A model generated the notes under the pieces. That model was given only the letters and a program-made list of their open reading frames with translations. It was not told the origin of the DNA and did no database searches. From assembly GCF_004522175.1 (NCBI RefSeq), contig NZ_SDEB01000030.1:1-36409 (forward strand): 36,409 nucleotides of DNA, in the 5' to 3' direction. The stretch is from Paracoccus ravus. Lineage in GTDB: Bacteria > Pseudomonadota > Alphaproteobacteria > Rhodobacterales > Rhodobacteraceae. Positions 16,486-25,886 of this stretch are shown here, piece by piece. The translations under genes and the position numbers were made by a program. The stretch's first letter is position 1. Each line of letters opens with the position of its first letter.

Positions 16486-16728
16486 TCTTGTCTTTCGCGC
16501 GACTTCCGCCTCTCGGGGGCAACTTATGCGTGTTGTCCTCGCCTTCGAGAAGATAGCGTCTATCGCCTCTTCCGCGTAATAGGGGTGCCCACCTTCTGGC
16601 GACCGACCTCATTTCGGCCCCTTTTCTTTCGACCGCCAAGCACGAAGGGTCTGCTCGGACTTTTTCAGCCGTTTCGCTGCCTGAGCTGTGTTAAGCACCG
16701 GCTTTTTCGTGGCGGTCACGGGTTCCAT
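16486..16728 (-). pseudogene. excisionase-like (MerR/AlpA HTH) protein with stop
   Basis: From ATG 16728 the frame reads MEPVTATKKPVLNTAQAAKR, LKKSEQTLRAWRSKEKGPK, a stop at 16609, then GHPYYAEEAIDAIFSKARTT. The pattern AAkrLkkSeqTLraWR...GPk followed by a basic residue and YyaeeaidaI is that of helix-turn-helix excisionases or AlpA-type regulators. The stop replaces the usual aromatic or arginine just before the wing. It follows the integrase remnant directly, as xis genes often do. Confidence 0.5.
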
Positions 16729-17546
16729 CTTCTCAAGGGCGCATTGACGTAAGACGTCCATGAGCTGGGTCGTAATCGGAAGGTAGAAGTCCTTCGTCGC
16801 GTTCTGCCCTGTCTGCTTCATGTATTGGCCGGGGATGATGAACCCGTTTCCGTGCCGTCAGTCCCAGCGCAATTCGCGCAAGGCATCAGGGCGCATTCCT
16901 GTCAGATATAGCGCCGCTAGGAACGCTCGTTAGACCGGGTTGGTCTCTGCGGCAACGGCGGCGAAATGATCGCGCAGGGCGGCATCTTCGGATAGCGTTT
17001 TTTGGCGCGGGCATAGAGGGCACCGATGACACGCAGCATCTGGCTTGGGCCACTCGGCTTGCAGGTGGCCGTCAGTTCCTCATGGTAAAGTCGGACTTCC
17101 TGATGCTGCTCGGCGAACTCCACCATGTTGCGATCGCCGAACTTGTCGCGGACATAGCGGTTCCAACCGCTTTTGTATGTGCTTGTCGTCCTTTCGCGCT
17201 GGTCGGTCTCGACCATGAGGGCGTAGGCGTCGGCAAGGGTCAGTGATCTGCTGCCGTGCCCGTCTTGCGAAGGTCGCGCTTGAGGTCGTCAATCGCTTGT
17301 GTGATGGCCTTGTTCGTGTTCGCCGTTTCCGAAGCGGCGACGACAGGGCGACCGGCCATCTCCCGTATCTCCTTCATGTTGTTCCGTTGCCGCATGAAGT
17401 AAAACGTCTTCGTCGTCTTCCTGGCGATCAGCTTCAGGCCGTTGCCCTGCACATTGGACCATTTCTCTTGCTCTGATTCGGTTTCCAAGGGGATGCGAGC
17501 CACGTCGGTGGGGGGTCTTGAATGACCGTTTGGTGCGTTTTGCCAT
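16729..17546 (-). pseudogene. int: tyrosine recombinase (phage-type integrase), multiply broken
   Basis: From ATG 17546 (MAKRTKRSFKTP) the gene shifts frame at a run of six C near 17512, then reads VARIPLETESEQEKWSNVQG, FYFMRQRNNMKEIREMAGR and TQAIDDLKRDLRKTG. A second change gives TLADAYALMVETDQRERTTS, GWNRYVRDKFGDRNMVEFAE and VIGALYARAKKRYP (core-binding domain). The catalytic part keeps RAFLAALYLTGMRPDALREL with the first catalytic Arg, preceded by a TAG. The HxxR and Tyr segments are absent, so the 3' part is deleted. It would have integrated an element into a site I cannot identify; no tRNA target or att repeats are visible. Confidence 0.7.
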
Positions 17547-17713
17547 CACGAAATTCCGTCGAAATCCGTTTCTACATCTGCATATGAAAAACAACGCAAT
17601 TTGACCCCTTGTACATACGGATCAAATGCTTGCCTACGACTGCATACGGTGATCAACCGTATTCTACGGGCGTCAAAAGTCCCGGGGGATCGATCAAAGG
17701 TCCGAACGGGGAA

Positions 17714-17790
17714 GTAGCTGCCTTGCCGCAACTTCGGCACCCGCAGGTTCAACGTGCCCAGACGGGTATCGAGCGCGCGCTCACGATAAC
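17714..17790 (-). mobile_element. IS256 fragment at the end of the isomerase-like gene
   Basis: About 75 bases nearly identical to 14617-14690 (coding LGTLNLRVPKLRQGSYFP). It forms the last part of the isomerase-like frame. Only this small central piece of the element is present, with no terminal repeats. Confidence 0.7.
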
Positions 17791-18192
17791 TGCGGTGATC
17801 TCGGCCACATCAGAGGTATAGGGCACAACCGCAGCACTTGCGGGATTGGTCACGGCAAGATCGGGCTTCACCGAATGAACGCGGGCAGCGACATTGGCGG
17901 GACCGATGACCGCCGATCCCGAGGTGCAGCCAAAGACCAAGGCATCGATCTGGGCTTCTGGCAGCAAAAGCGAACTGGCCCCCGCGATCCCGTCAGCCAG
18001 CCGCGCCAGTGTCATGGGCGTCAGCGGCATTTCCAAGGCGATGCGCGTGGTGAAGATATCGACATTCGCCGCCATCCCCATGCGCCAGAAATCACGCTCG
18101 ATCAAAATGTCCGAGGCCGGGGCAAGCAGGCCCATACGAACCCGACGCTTTTGCCGTTCGGCGTCGTCTACTGCGGTCAGATGAACTTCCAC
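17749..18192 (-). pseudogene. maleate isomerase/Asp-Glu racemase-like protein, truncated by IS256 DNA
   Basis: Start is GTG 18192 after GGAGAG. The frame reads RMGLLAPASDILIERDFWRM, ANVDIFTTRIALEMPLTPMT, ARLADGIAGASSLLLPEAQI and DALVFGCTSGSAVIGP, the N-terminal half of the maleate isomerase/arylmalonate decarboxylase branch of Asp/Glu racemases, with the first catalytic Cys in GCTSGS. It then runs into the IS256 fragment (ARSIPVWAR, stop 17749). The second catalytic Cys and about 100 residues are lost, so it should be inactive. It is the last gene of the pxp operon, 102 bases after the DUF1989 gene. The original product might have been a racemase or isomerase for the pathway substrate. Confidence 0.75.
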
Positions 18193-18237
18193 TGGTAACT
18201 CTCCGGGGTTTTCGGCGCAAAGCACGGCGCGGGCATG

Positions 18238-18264
18238 AAGCCAACCCCCAACCGGGGGTGGCTT
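18238..18264 (-). terminator. hairpin between the DUF1989 and isomerase-like genes
   Basis: AAGCCA plus CCCCC (18238-18249) pair with GGGGG plus TGGCTT (18254-18264). It lies 31 bases after the DUF1989 stop. No T-run follows on the minus strand, so it may attenuate rather than end the operon. Confidence 0.4.
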
Positions 18265-18294
18265 CCTTTGGATGTTCAGCCCCCTATCCGCCGA

Positions 18295-19155
18295 TCAGGA
18301 GGTATGGGTCCGGTCATAGCCATTGGGCTGCGGCGCGGCCCAGCCCCGCGGCGCGCGCTTGGGCTTATAGATTTCGACCACGAGCGGATGGCACTGCACC
18401 TTGTCCGAGGAATGCTCGGTCGAGCAGTCGCCACCGGGACAGGCAGACAGCGTGCCGAGCAGGTCGATCTCGGCGAAGAATTCCAGATAGTCGCCGATGC
18501 GGACCGGGCTGGCCTTCATGAAATATTGCCCGGTATCGCGGGTGAAGCCCGTACACATAAAGACGTTCAGCACGTCATGGACAAAGGGCTCGGCCTCGGT
18601 CAGGCTTTTCCCCGTCGCTTTGGCAAAGGCACGGGTCAGGTTTGAATGGCAGCAATAGTGGTACTGCCCACCCTTGCTGAGCAGATTGTGGGTATAGGGG
18701 TCGCAGCGCGTCCCGATCACGTCATGGACCGAACCGCCGAATTCATCGAAGCCGTACCAGTCCAGCGTGTCATGCGTGATCGTGGCCAGCGGGCGAAGAT
18801 AGGGAAAATTCGAGAAAAGCTGATCGCCCAGACCAAGATGCGTACCATTCAGGGCGCGCGTCTTGCCGCTATAGAACCGCTCATTGAGGTCATTGGCGTT
18901 GAACAGGTTAAGATCGCCGACCTGCGGTCCTTCCGAGCACAGAATCCGGAAGAAATGGCCCGCGGGAACCGTCCAGCTTGCGGCATCGCGCGGGGGAACG
19001 ACGAGGGTTTCGATCAGGTCGAGATCGTCGCGCAGCTCGCGATAATCCGAGATATCGGGCCGGGGCAGGCCCTCGACTGGGTAGCAAATGACCGGAGCGA
19101 TCGCCTTGCGGGCATCGGCATCGGCGGGGGTATCGGTAATGGCAAAGGGTTTCAT
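18295..19155 (-). CDS. DUF1989 protein, urea carboxylase-associated/carboxyguanidine deiminase-like
   Basis: 286 codons starting MKPFAITDTPADADARKAIA. The protein follows the DUF1989 pattern: SWTVPAGHFFRILCSEGPQV, GDLNLFNANDLNERFYSGKT, RALNGTHLGLGDQLFSNFPY, and the C-terminal cysteine-rich stretch SACPGGDCSTEH. DUF1989 proteins were named for their link to urea carboxylase; two of them, CgdA and CgdB, form carboxyguanidine deiminase in guanidine degradation (established for that pair). Here a single copy sits in an operon with PxpA, PxpBC and a biotin carboxylase rather than with allophanate hydrolase. It probably acts on a carboxylated nitrogen compound in this pathway. It starts 46 bases after the biotin carboxylase stop. 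Confidence 0.85.
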   Translation of the reverse strand: MKPFAITDTPADADARKAIAPVICYPVEGLPRPDISDYRELRDDLDLIETLVVPPRDAASWTVPAGHFFRILCSEGPQVGDLNLFNANDLNERFYSGKTRALNGTHLGLGDQLFSNFPYLRPLATITHDTLDWYGFDEFGGSVHDVIGTRCDPYTHNLLSKGGQYHYCCHSNLTRAFAKATGKSLTEAEPFVHDVLNVFMCTGFTRDTGQYFMKASPVRIGDYLEFFAEIDLLGTLSACPGGDCSTEHSSDKVQCHPLVVEIYKPKRAPRGWAAPQPNGYDRTHTS

Positions 19156-19201
19156 ACTGTCTCTCGGATGATGTCGGCAGGGTTGGTTTGCGCCGGTTGC
19201 G

Positions 19202-20911
19202 CTATGCGATGGTGGCGAGCGTCGATCCGCCGCTGACTAGGTTGCCCGCCTCGGCCTTGAGGCTGATCCGACCGGCTTTCGGTGCAGCAAGACGGGTTTC
19301 CATCTTCATCGCCTCGATGATCGCCACGATCTCGCCTTCGGCGACCATCGCGCCGTCCTCGACCAGCCATTGCTGCAAATTGCCGGCGATGGGCGCGGTC
19401 AGGGCATTGTCATCGGCCTCGACCACGGGCGTGGCGGCACTTGGGTCGGCGCGAAGCCCCGAAAATAGCGAAGGGGGCAGACCGATGGCGTGCATCTTGC
19501 CGTCGATCTCGATGAAGCTGCGGATCATGCCGCCCGCGACCGCATCGACGCGCGGCGCAGGGGGAAGGCCCGCGAATTCGGTTTCGATCCAATTGGTATG
19601 GACCGCAAATCCGTCCTCGCCGGTAAAGGCACGCTCGTTCACAACGGCACGGTGGAACGGCAGGACCGAGGCCACCCCCTCGATCTGGAACTCCCGCAGC
19701 GCGCGTCGGGCGCGGGCCAAAGCCTGTTCGCGGGTCGCCCCGGTCACGATCAGCTTCGCCATCATCGAATCGTAAAGCCTCGGAATTTCCGAGCCGCTCT
19801 CGACGCCGCTCTCGACACGAATGCCCGGCCCCGAGGGCGCGCGGAATTTGTCGATCAGGCCCGGCGTCGGCAGGAAGCCGCGTCCGGGGTCCTCGGCATT
19901 GATCCGGAACTCAAGGGCATGGCCACGCGAGGCCGGGGCTTCGCTGACCGAAAGCGGCAAGCCGTCGGCGATGCGCAACTGCTCGATCACGATATCGAGG
20001 CCGCTGGTTTCCTCGGTCACCGGATGTTCGACCTGAAGGCGGGTATTGACCTCGAGGAACGAGATCACCCCATCGCGCGACAGCAGGAATTCGACCGTGC
20101 CCGCGCCGCTATAGCCTGCCTCGACGCAGATGGCGCGGGCGGCAGCATGGATACGCGCACGCTGCGCGTCGCTGATGAAGGGGGCCGGGGCTTCCTCGAC
20201 CAGCTTTTGGTTGCGGCGCTGCAACGAGCAATCCCGCGTGCCAAGGACGACAGTATTGCCGTGCAGATCGGCGATGACCTGCGCCTCGATATGGCGTGGC
20301 TTGTCCAGAAACTGCTCGGCATAGCAATCGCCGCGACCGAAGGCCTCGGCGGCTTCGCGGGTGGCGGAATCGAAAAGCGCGCCGACCTCGTCCAGTTCGC
20401 GGGCGACCTTCATGCCGCGCCCGCCGCCGCCAAAGACCGCCTTGATGGCGATCGGCAGGCCCGCCTCGCGGGCGAAGGCCACGGCATCGGCGGCCGTGGC
20501 AAGCGGTCCGTCCGAGCCCTTGACCAAGGGCGCGCCGACCTTGGCCGCGATGCGCCGCGCCTCGACCTTGTCGCCCAGAGCCGCGATCACCTCGGGCGCG
20601 GGACCGACCCAGATCAACCCCGCATCCACAACGGCTTGTGCAAATTCCGCGCGCTCTGACAGGAAGCCATAGCCGGGATGGACGGCATCCGCGCCCGAGC
20701 GGCGGGCGATCTCGATGATCTTGGCGATATTGAGATAGGTTTCAGCCGGACGGCCGGGACCAAGGCCGTAAGCCTCATCGGCGTGACCGATATGCAGCGA
20801 GCCCGCATCCGCATCCGAATAAATCGCGACCGAGGCCACGCCGTAATCCCGGCAAGCGCGTGCGATGCGAATGGCGATTTCGCCACGATTTGCGATGAGA
20901 AGCTTTTTCAT
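19202..20911 (-). CDS. biotin carboxylase fused to biotin carboxyl carrier domain
   Basis: 569 codons. Residues 1-450 are biotin carboxylase: [37 protein letters not shown], the glycine loop [13 protein letters not shown], and the ATP-grasp end [20 protein letters not shown]. The C-terminal 75 residues are a lipoyl/biotinyl domain with the biotin site EAMKM at 533-537 (Lys536). The protein therefore carboxylates its own biotin using ATP and bicarbonate. No acyl-CoA carboxyltransferase is encoded nearby; the natural partner is PxpBC, whose stop codon overlaps this ATG by one base. In urea carboxylase the same domains occur in one chain. It is cytoplasmic and depends on a biotin ligase encoded elsewhere. 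Confidence 0.92.
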   Translation of the reverse strand: MKKLLIANRGEIAIRIARACRDYGVASVAIYSDADAGSLHIGHADEAYGLGPGRPAETYLNIAKIIEIARRSGADAVHPGYGFLSERAEFAQAVVDAGLIWVGPAPEVIAALGDKVEARRIAAKVGAPLVKGSDGPLATAADAVAFAREAGLPIAIKAVFGGGGRGMKVARELDEVGALFDSATREAAEAFGRGDCYAEQFLDKPRHIEAQVIADLHGNTVVLGTRDCSLQRRNQKLVEEAPAPFISDAQRARIHAAARAICVEAGYSGAGTVEFLLSRDGVISFLEVNTRLQVEHPVTEETSGLDIVIEQLRIADGLPLSVSEAPASRGHALEFRINAEDPGRGFLPTPGLIDKFRAPSGPGIRVESGVESGSEIPRLYDSMMAKLIVTGATREQALARARRALREFQIEGVASVLPFHRAVVNERAFTGEDGFAVHTNWIETEFAGLPPAPRVDAVAGGMIRSFIEIDGKMHAIGLPPSLFSGLRADPSAATPVVEADDNALTAPIAGNLQQWLVEDGAMVAEGEIVAIIEAMKMETRLAAPKAGRISLKAEAGNLVSGGSTLATIA

Positions 20912-22512
20912 CAGTGCTGTGTCCTTGCGGATGGGGCGGCCTTGCAGCGGGCATGAAAGCGGATACGCGCCCCGATGGGAATTTGGCCAAGAAGATCAAG
21001 ATGATGCGCTGCCACGACGCCGATTACCGGATAGCCTGCGGTCAGCGGGTGGTCGGCAAGAAAGACGACGGGCTGGCCGCTATGAGGCACCTGAACCGCG
21101 CCGCGCACGGCCCCCTCCGAGGGAAGCTCGGCGTTATTTGCCCGCTCGATTGTCGTTTCAGCGGTCAGGCGCATCCCGACCCGGCTGGATTCGCTGCTGA
21201 CCTGCCAGTCCTGCGACAAAAGCGCCTCAAGGCCGTTTTCGGTGAACCAATCCTGTCGCGGCCCAAGCTCGATATCCACGCAGACGAGATCCTCGGCGCG
21301 GGGCAGGATCGCTGCATCGGTGGCCGGAATTTCGACCGCGCCGACGCGCTGGTTCGCGGCTATGACGACATCGCCCGTGGCAATCGGCGGCGGACCGATC
21401 CGGGCCAGCGTATCCGTCGAGGCCGATCCCAGCGCGGGCAGGACTTCGATGCCGCCGCGCAATGCAAGATAGGTCCGCATTCCGCGCGCGGGCGTGCCAA
21501 GCACCAACTCGTCCCCCGCATCAAGTGTCACGGCGCGGTCAATCTCGGCCGCAAGCCTGCGCCCGTCCGCGGTCCTGATCTCAAGCGGACAGGGGGCACC
21601 GGTGGCGGCGAGGGTCGCGGCGCGATCCGTGCGAAGGGCGAAGCCGCCAAAGGTCACCTCGATGGCGGCCATGCCGGGCGGATTGCCGACCAGACGATTG
21701 GCGCGGATGAGCGAGGCGCGATCGACCGCGCCCGAAACTGAAACGCCCTGATCGGCATGGCCGGGCCTGCCAAGATCCTGATAAAGCGCGGGCCGGTCGG
21801 CGCGTGTCACCACCAGCCCCGAGGCCGGGGGCGTCGCCTGTTCCCCGCCTGCGTCCTTGGCCTGCGCAAAGGCCAAAGCCGAGGAATGACGCGTCATATC
21901 GCGAAAGCGCACCTGATCGCCGGGCGTAAGCAATGCCGCGCGCGCGCGCGTCAGATCCCACATCTTCAACGGCGTCCGTCCAAGCAATTGCCAGCCACCC
22001 GGACTGTCCGAGGGATAGATCCCGCCAAACCGCCCGGCAATCGCGACCGATCCCGCCGGAATCCTGACACGCGGCGTTTTGCGCCTTGGCACGTCAAAGG
22101 CCGGGTCGTCCGAGGTCATATAGGCAAAGCCCGGCGCAAAGCCGGTAAAGGCGACGGTAAAGGTCGCCTCGCCATGACGGCGGATCAGATCCTCGACGCT
22201 CCAGCCCAGAAACTCGGCCACATCCTGTAGATCTTCACCGTCATAAGTGACTGGAATATCAAATATTTCCCCATAGCGAAGGTGATAGCCCGACAGGTCG
22301 ATGCCGCGCGCCACCGCCTCAAGCGCGTGACGGGTCAGAAGCGAGGGATTATAGCGGATCAAGACGGTCTGCGCCGCCGGAACCAGCTCGGTGATGCCCT
22401 CGATCCGGGCATTGCGCAGGCCGTCGAACAAGGCCAGCGCCGCGTCCAGACTGCCAGTCTCGGCCAGCAGGGCTTCGCTGCCCATGCGGTGAAAGCGCAG
22501 GGCCTCAGTCAT
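20911..22512 (-). CDS. pxpBC: PxpB-PxpC fusion (KipI-KipA), carboxyltransferase-like subunit
   Basis: 533 codons from ATG 22512. Residues 1 to about 230 are PxpB/KipI ([69 protein letters not shown]). From about 250 onward it is PxpC/KipA ([76 protein letters not shown]). In 5-oxoprolinase PxpBC act with PxpA to open a lactam with ATP; in urea carboxylase homologous domains form the carboxyltransferase. With a biotin carboxylase beside it, the carboxyltransferase role is more likely here. The ORF is open further upstream, but the ATG overlapping the pxpA stop by 8 bases is the natural coupled start. Confidence 0.9.
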   Translation of the reverse strand: MTEALRFHRMGSEALLAETGSLDAALALFDGLRNARIEGITELVPAAQTVLIRYNPSLLTRHALEAVARGIDLSGYHLRYGEIFDIPVTYDGEDLQDVAEFLGWSVEDLIRRHGEATFTVAFTGFAPGFAYMTSDDPAFDVPRRKTPRVRIPAGSVAIAGRFGGIYPSDSPGGWQLLGRTPLKMWDLTRARAALLTPGDQVRFRDMTRHSSALAFAQAKDAGGEQATPPASGLVVTRADRPALYQDLGRPGHADQGVSVSGAVDRASLIRANRLVGNPPGMAAIEVTFGGFALRTDRAATLAATGAPCPLEIRTADGRRLAAEIDRAVTLDAGDELVLGTPARGMRTYLALRGGIEVLPALGSASTDTLARIGPPPIATGDVVIAANQRVGAVEIPATDAAILPRAEDLVCVDIELGPRQDWFTENGLEALLSQDWQVSSESSRVGMRLTAETTIERANNAELPSEGAVRGAVQVPHSGQPVVFLADHPLTAGYPVIGVVAAHHLDLLGQIPIGARIRFHARCKAAPSARTQH

Positions 22513-23275
22513 GGGAGCCTGCGAATGCGGCAAGCTCGATCCCGGCTTTTTCAAGCTGTTTGCGGAGCGCGCGGGCAATCTCGACCGCATCGAGCGTGTC
22601 GCCGTGGACGCAGATCGAATCCGCATCCAGATCGATATCCACCCCGTCGATGGTCCGGATTTTGCGCTCTTGTGCAAAGCGCAACATTCGCGCGGCGATC
22701 TCGGCGGGATCGTGCAGCACCGCCCCGGCAAGGCGGCGGTTCACCAGACTGCCATCGCGATTATAGGCCCGGTCGGCAAAAGCCTCGCTGAAAACGACAA
22801 GCCCCGCCTCACGCGCCTGCTGCACGATCGGCGCGCCCGCAAGTGCCAGAAGCTTGAGCGAAGGGTTCACCGCCTTGATGCCGGCAATCACGTCGGCGGC
22901 CTGCCGGGCGTCCTTGGCGATGGTGTTGTAAAGCGCGCCATGCGGTTTGACATAGGTCACGCGCGTGCCCGCCGCCGTGGCCAGCCCTTGCAGTGCGCCA
23001 ATCTGATAGATCGTGTCGCCGACAAGTTCCGCGCTGGACGGGTTCATCTCGCGCCGCCCGAAACCGACAAGGTCAGGATAGCCAATATGCGCGCCGACCG
23101 CGGTGCCGCGTTCGGCAGCTTTGCGCAGCGTCGACAGGATGCCCGCCGGATCTCCGGCATGGAAACCGCAGGCGATATTCGCGCTGGTGACGATATCGAG
23201 CATCGCCGCATCATTGCCCATCGGCCAAGGCCCGAAACCTTCGCCCAGATCGGAATTCAGGTCGATACGGGTCAT
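22505..23275 (-). CDS. pxpA: PxpA (LamB/YcsF family), 5-oxoprolinase subunit A
   Basis: 256 codons from ATG 23275. [53 protein letters not shown] and [12 protein letters not shown] are the signature blocks of the LamB/YcsF family, a TIM-barrel-like fold with Asp and His residues. PxpA acts with PxpB and PxpC to hydrolyse 5-oxoproline to glutamate using ATP. Relatives linked to biotin carboxylases may act on other lactams or cyclic amides (inference). It is the first gene of the minus-strand operon and overlaps pxpBC. The promoter must lie in the 108 bases shared with the divergent GntR gene. Confidence 0.92.
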   Translation of the reverse strand: MTRIDLNSDLGEGFGPWPMGNDAAMLDIVTSANIACGFHAGDPAGILSTLRKAAERGTAVGAHIGYPDLVGFGRREMNPSSAELVGDTIYQIGALQGLATAAGTRVTYVKPHGALYNTIAKDARQAADVIAGIKAVNPSLKLLALAGAPIVQQAREAGLVVFSEAFADRAYNRDGSLVNRRLAGAVLHDPAEIAARMLRFAQERKIRTIDGVDIDLDADSICVHGDTLDAVEIARALRKQLEKAGIELAAFAGSHD

Positions 23276-23300
23276 TGCCTTCCCCCCCAAGTGCACCTTT

Positions 23301-23335
23301 ATTGCTCAATACACATGTTATTATTGTTGAACAAT
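23301..23335. promoter_or_regulatory. two inverted repeats between pxpA and the GntR gene
   Basis: ATTG-CT-CAAT lies at 23301-23310 and ATTGTT-G-AACAAT at 23323-23335, in the AT-rich 108-base divergent intergenic region. The second resembles FadR-type GntR operators, which have short arms around a central base. They lie where a repressor could block both promoters. Confidence 0.5.
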
Positions 23336-23383
23336 CTAAAATCTCCTAGAGTTGTGGCGATTTTGCGCGCGGGGTAAGAGGCC

Positions 23384-24067
23384 ATGAACAGGGTGAACAA
23401 TCTGGCCGGGACTGACATGGAAGAAGGCTCGCGCGCCTCGAAGGTGGCCGCGCAAATTCGCAACAAGCTGATCGAGGGCGAATTCAGACCCGGCGAGAAA
23501 CTGTCCGAACAGCAGGTCGCACAGGCATTCTCGATCTCGCGCAATACGCTGCGCGAGGTATTCCGGCTGCTGACCAGCCAAGGTTTGCTGGTCCATGTCC
23601 CCAATCGGGGCGTTTTCGTCGCCTCGCCCGACGAGGCCGCAATCATCGATCTTTATCGCGTGCGGTCAATCATCCAGCGCGGGGCAATCGAGGCCGCGAC
23701 GAAAACCCACCCCGCGCTGGCCAAGATGCGGCTGCTGGTCGATGAGGCAAAATGCGCGGCTGCGGCGGGCGACTGGCCGCGGGTCGGGACGATCAATATG
23801 GCGTTTCACCGCACGATGGTGGAACTGTGCGACAGCCAGCGCCTGAACGATTGGTTCGAACTGGTCCTTGCCGAGTTGCGTCTGGTCTTTGGCCATCTCG
23901 GCGACGGCGCCCACCTGCACGAACCCTATATCGCCATGAATGAAGCACTCGTCACCACTTTGGAGAAAGGCGATATAGCTGGGGCCCTTGATCAGTTGGG
24001 AACCTATCTGACCAAATCCGAGCGTGGCATACACGCGGCGCTTCACCGGACGAGACATCGGACATAG
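23384..24067 (+). CDS. GntR-family (FadR/FCD-type) regulator of the pxp operon
   Basis: 227 codons from ATG 23384; ATG 23417 (MEEGSRASKV) is an alternative start. The N-terminal winged HTH reads KVAAQIRNKLIEGEFRPGEK, LSEQQVAQAFSISRNTLREV and FRLLTSQGLLVHVPNRGVFV. Residues 85-220 are an all-helical FCD ligand-binding domain (DLYRVRSIIQRGAIEAATK, MAFHRTMVELCDSQRL) with Asp and His positions expected to bind a metal and an organic acid. It is transcribed away from pxpA and most likely represses that operon until the substrate or an intermediate binds. Same arrangement is common for pxp clusters. Confidence 0.9.
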   Translation: MNRVNNLAGTDMEEGSRASKVAAQIRNKLIEGEFRPGEKLSEQQVAQAFSISRNTLREVFRLLTSQGLLVHVPNRGVFVASPDEAAIIDLYRVRSIIQRGAIEAATKTHPALAKMRLLVDEAKCAAAAGDWPRVGTINMAFHRTMVELCDSQRLNDWFELVLAELRLVFGHLGDGAHLHEPYIAMNEALVTTLEKGDIAGALDQLGTYLTKSERGIHAALHRTRHRT

Positions 24068-24439
24068 CCGCCCGTTCCCAGTAACCTTCCCCAGAGGCTC
24101 CCTCTTCATTTAGCGGCGGCTCTGGTGACAGGCGGCATCTTGTTGTATGCCCCGACCCGCTCGCATTTGGCTACTCTGGTCGGACGAACCTGAAGTTGAT
24201 GCTTTGAGTTTGAGGCGCCTCTGCCGAAAGCCGTCATTTCGACGCCTTTATTCGCGGCGATTGTCTCTGGCCCGGATGAATTGCGCAGATCGCGTCCCAG
24301 TTAACATGACGCGCAATGGGCACTTGACACCCGTGGGGGGGCAGGGTCTCCGGTTCGACCGCCTTGTCTTCATCTCTGTGCTGTCATCGCCATTAAACCG
24401 TGGGCTGGAGCGTTATATACTTGATTTCTTTGTAAGAGC
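24068..24439. other. gap with no recognisable gene
   Basis: About 370 bases between the GntR gene and the TonB receptor remnant. Short frames on both strands show no known motif, and I see no clear terminator for the GntR gene. Confidence 0.45.
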
Positions 24440-24690
24440 ACGCCGGGCGTGTAGCGCATCAGTTCCTGCATGTTGTTCATACGGCGCTCGCGGATCTCTT
24501 GGCCGTCCATGACCGAGACCGAGGCCGGAACTTCGCGGGTGCTGGTGCCCTGACAGTCCGCCAGAAGGGTGACGGGCGCAAGGGCCAGGGCCTCAGTTTC
24601 GGTGACCTGCGTTTCGACCTGCTGCGCCAAGGCGGGCGCGCAGATCGTCATCAGCGCAAGTGCGGTGTTTGTCCGGAGAACTCCGGAACT
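24440..24690 (-). pseudogene. TonB-dependent receptor N-terminal fragment
   Basis: The frame reads VLRTNTALALMTICAPALAQ, the end of a signal peptide with an AxA-type cleavage site, then ETEALALAPVTLLADCQGTS and TREVPASVSVMDGQEIRERR, MNNMQELMRYTPGV. This is the start of a plug domain (vPaSVsVvdgeel..r...nl.dlvryTPGV). After GV the match stops abruptly near 24446 and unrelated sequence follows. More than 600 residues, including the whole barrel, are absent. Such receptors import iron chelates or vitamin B12. Confidence 0.7.
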
Positions 24691-24829
24691 TAGGGCGACG
24701 TCACTTCATGATCCTAGCCTTTGCAATCTGTCTGAGGCTGGCAAAGGCTGGCGTGTCAACTTATCGCTGCCGAAATGCATGAATTGACTAACTTTGGCAA
24801 AATTAATGGCGGCGGAATGCAAAGGGTCT

Positions 24830-24859
24830 GTGAAAGTTCAACAACAGGTTGTGAAAGTT
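24830..24859. repeat. direct repeat GTGAAAGTT x2
   Basis: GTGAAAGTT occurs at 24830-24838 and 24851-24859, 21 bases apart (two helical turns). No gene start lies close by on the plus strand. Confidence 0.4.
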
Positions 24860-24914
24860 TGCGTTTTGCGAAAGGCCCATCTATCGGATGAACCTTCCCT
24901 TCGCGGGCTTGGCC

Positions 24915-25421
24915 TCACAGCGAAACGGTCTTCAGCATATCCTCGGGGGAAAGCTTGAACGCGCGGCCAAAGCAGCCATTCAGCAAGCCTGATTGCGGCG
25001 CGTGCTTCCAGAAGCGGAAATCCGGCAGGTCGATATAGACCTTGGCCTTGCCAGCGGCGAAGCACTGAGTTTCGCGGTCCTGCCGCGGCGACTATTCCCC
25101 TGAAAGCAGTTGCGTCGTCTATTGATGTGCCACGGTTTGCCAACCGGGCCGCGTCTGCGGGGGGATGCCACCGCGATCGCCACCGTGGTGGAGATGCGTT
25201 GGCCCGCGCACCAGCGCCTGCCGCGAGGTGATTGCCAACTCCGATGTCACCATCTGGTCGGCGGATGTCCTGTGCGCGGATAGGTTGCATGGTCACCCGC
25301 GGCTTCATCAAGTTGCGGGCCAAGCCGGGTCTGATCTTCGGCAGACGCGCCCGGTGCCTCATTCCCAGCTCGCGCCGCGCGCGGATCCTGCCCGGAAGCC
25401 GCGCCGTCACCGTGAGAGATC
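24915..25421. other. region with unrecognised, possibly decayed coding sequence
   Basis: On the minus strand, a stretch ending at TGA 24915-24917 reads CFAAGKAKVYIDLPDFRFWK, then HAPQSGLLNGCFGRAFKLS and PEDMLKTVSL, which looks like a genuine C-terminus. I do not recognise the family. Upstream, to 25421, the frames are interrupted. The small gene at 25422-25685 may be part of the same former gene. Confidence 0.3.
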
Positions 25422-25685
25422 TCAAGGCGTCGGCGCGTCCTTGGCCCGCAAGATGATCGTGCCCCGGTAGAGACCAGAACTCGTGACGCGGGCGACATTG
25501 ATGTTTTCCAGATGCACCCCCTCGGGCGCGCGGCCCGCGACCTCCAGCATAGCCTTGTTGTCACGCGGCATGTTTCCATCGGGTAGGATCATCTGCTCGA
25601 CCGAAAAAACGAAGCCGGTCGGCGTGGGTTCAACCCTGCCGAGGACCGGATCAATGCCGCTCAGATGAAGAATGGCATCGGTCAT
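25422..25685 (-). CDS. hypothetical 87-residue protein
   Basis: 87 codons from ATG 25685 with AGGAG as ribosome binding site. It reads MTDAILHLSGIDPVLGRVEP, TPTGFVFSVEQMILPDGNMP and VHLENINVARVTSSGLYRGT. No signal peptide or membrane segment is visible, and predicted structure appears mostly beta. I do not recognise the family. It may be complete or the 5' part of a longer gene decayed beyond 25422. Confidence 0.45.
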   Translation of the reverse strand: MTDAILHLSGIDPVLGRVEPTPTGFVFSVEQMILPDGNMPRDNKAMLEVAGRAPEGVHLENINVARVTSSGLYRGTIILRAKDAPTP

Positions 25686-25886
25686 AGTGAAATCTCCTGT
25701 CTGCTGAGATGGCTGGCACAGCGATCTATGTGTCCTCATAACCCATCAGATGGGGTCCAGAGCTTGATTTTCCTGAAGGTTCGGTCCTTGCGACGCGTTA
25801 CATTGACGTCCTCGGGCCACAAGGTTGCAGGGCGAGCCGACCGAACCGGGGTCGGAGGGGCAACCTCCGGATCACTGGCTGATGGA

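Noticed and set aside
19490..20659. 389-codon plus-strand frame
   Set aside because: It is a shadow of the biotin carboxylase gene, which carries clear catalytic motifs on the other strand.
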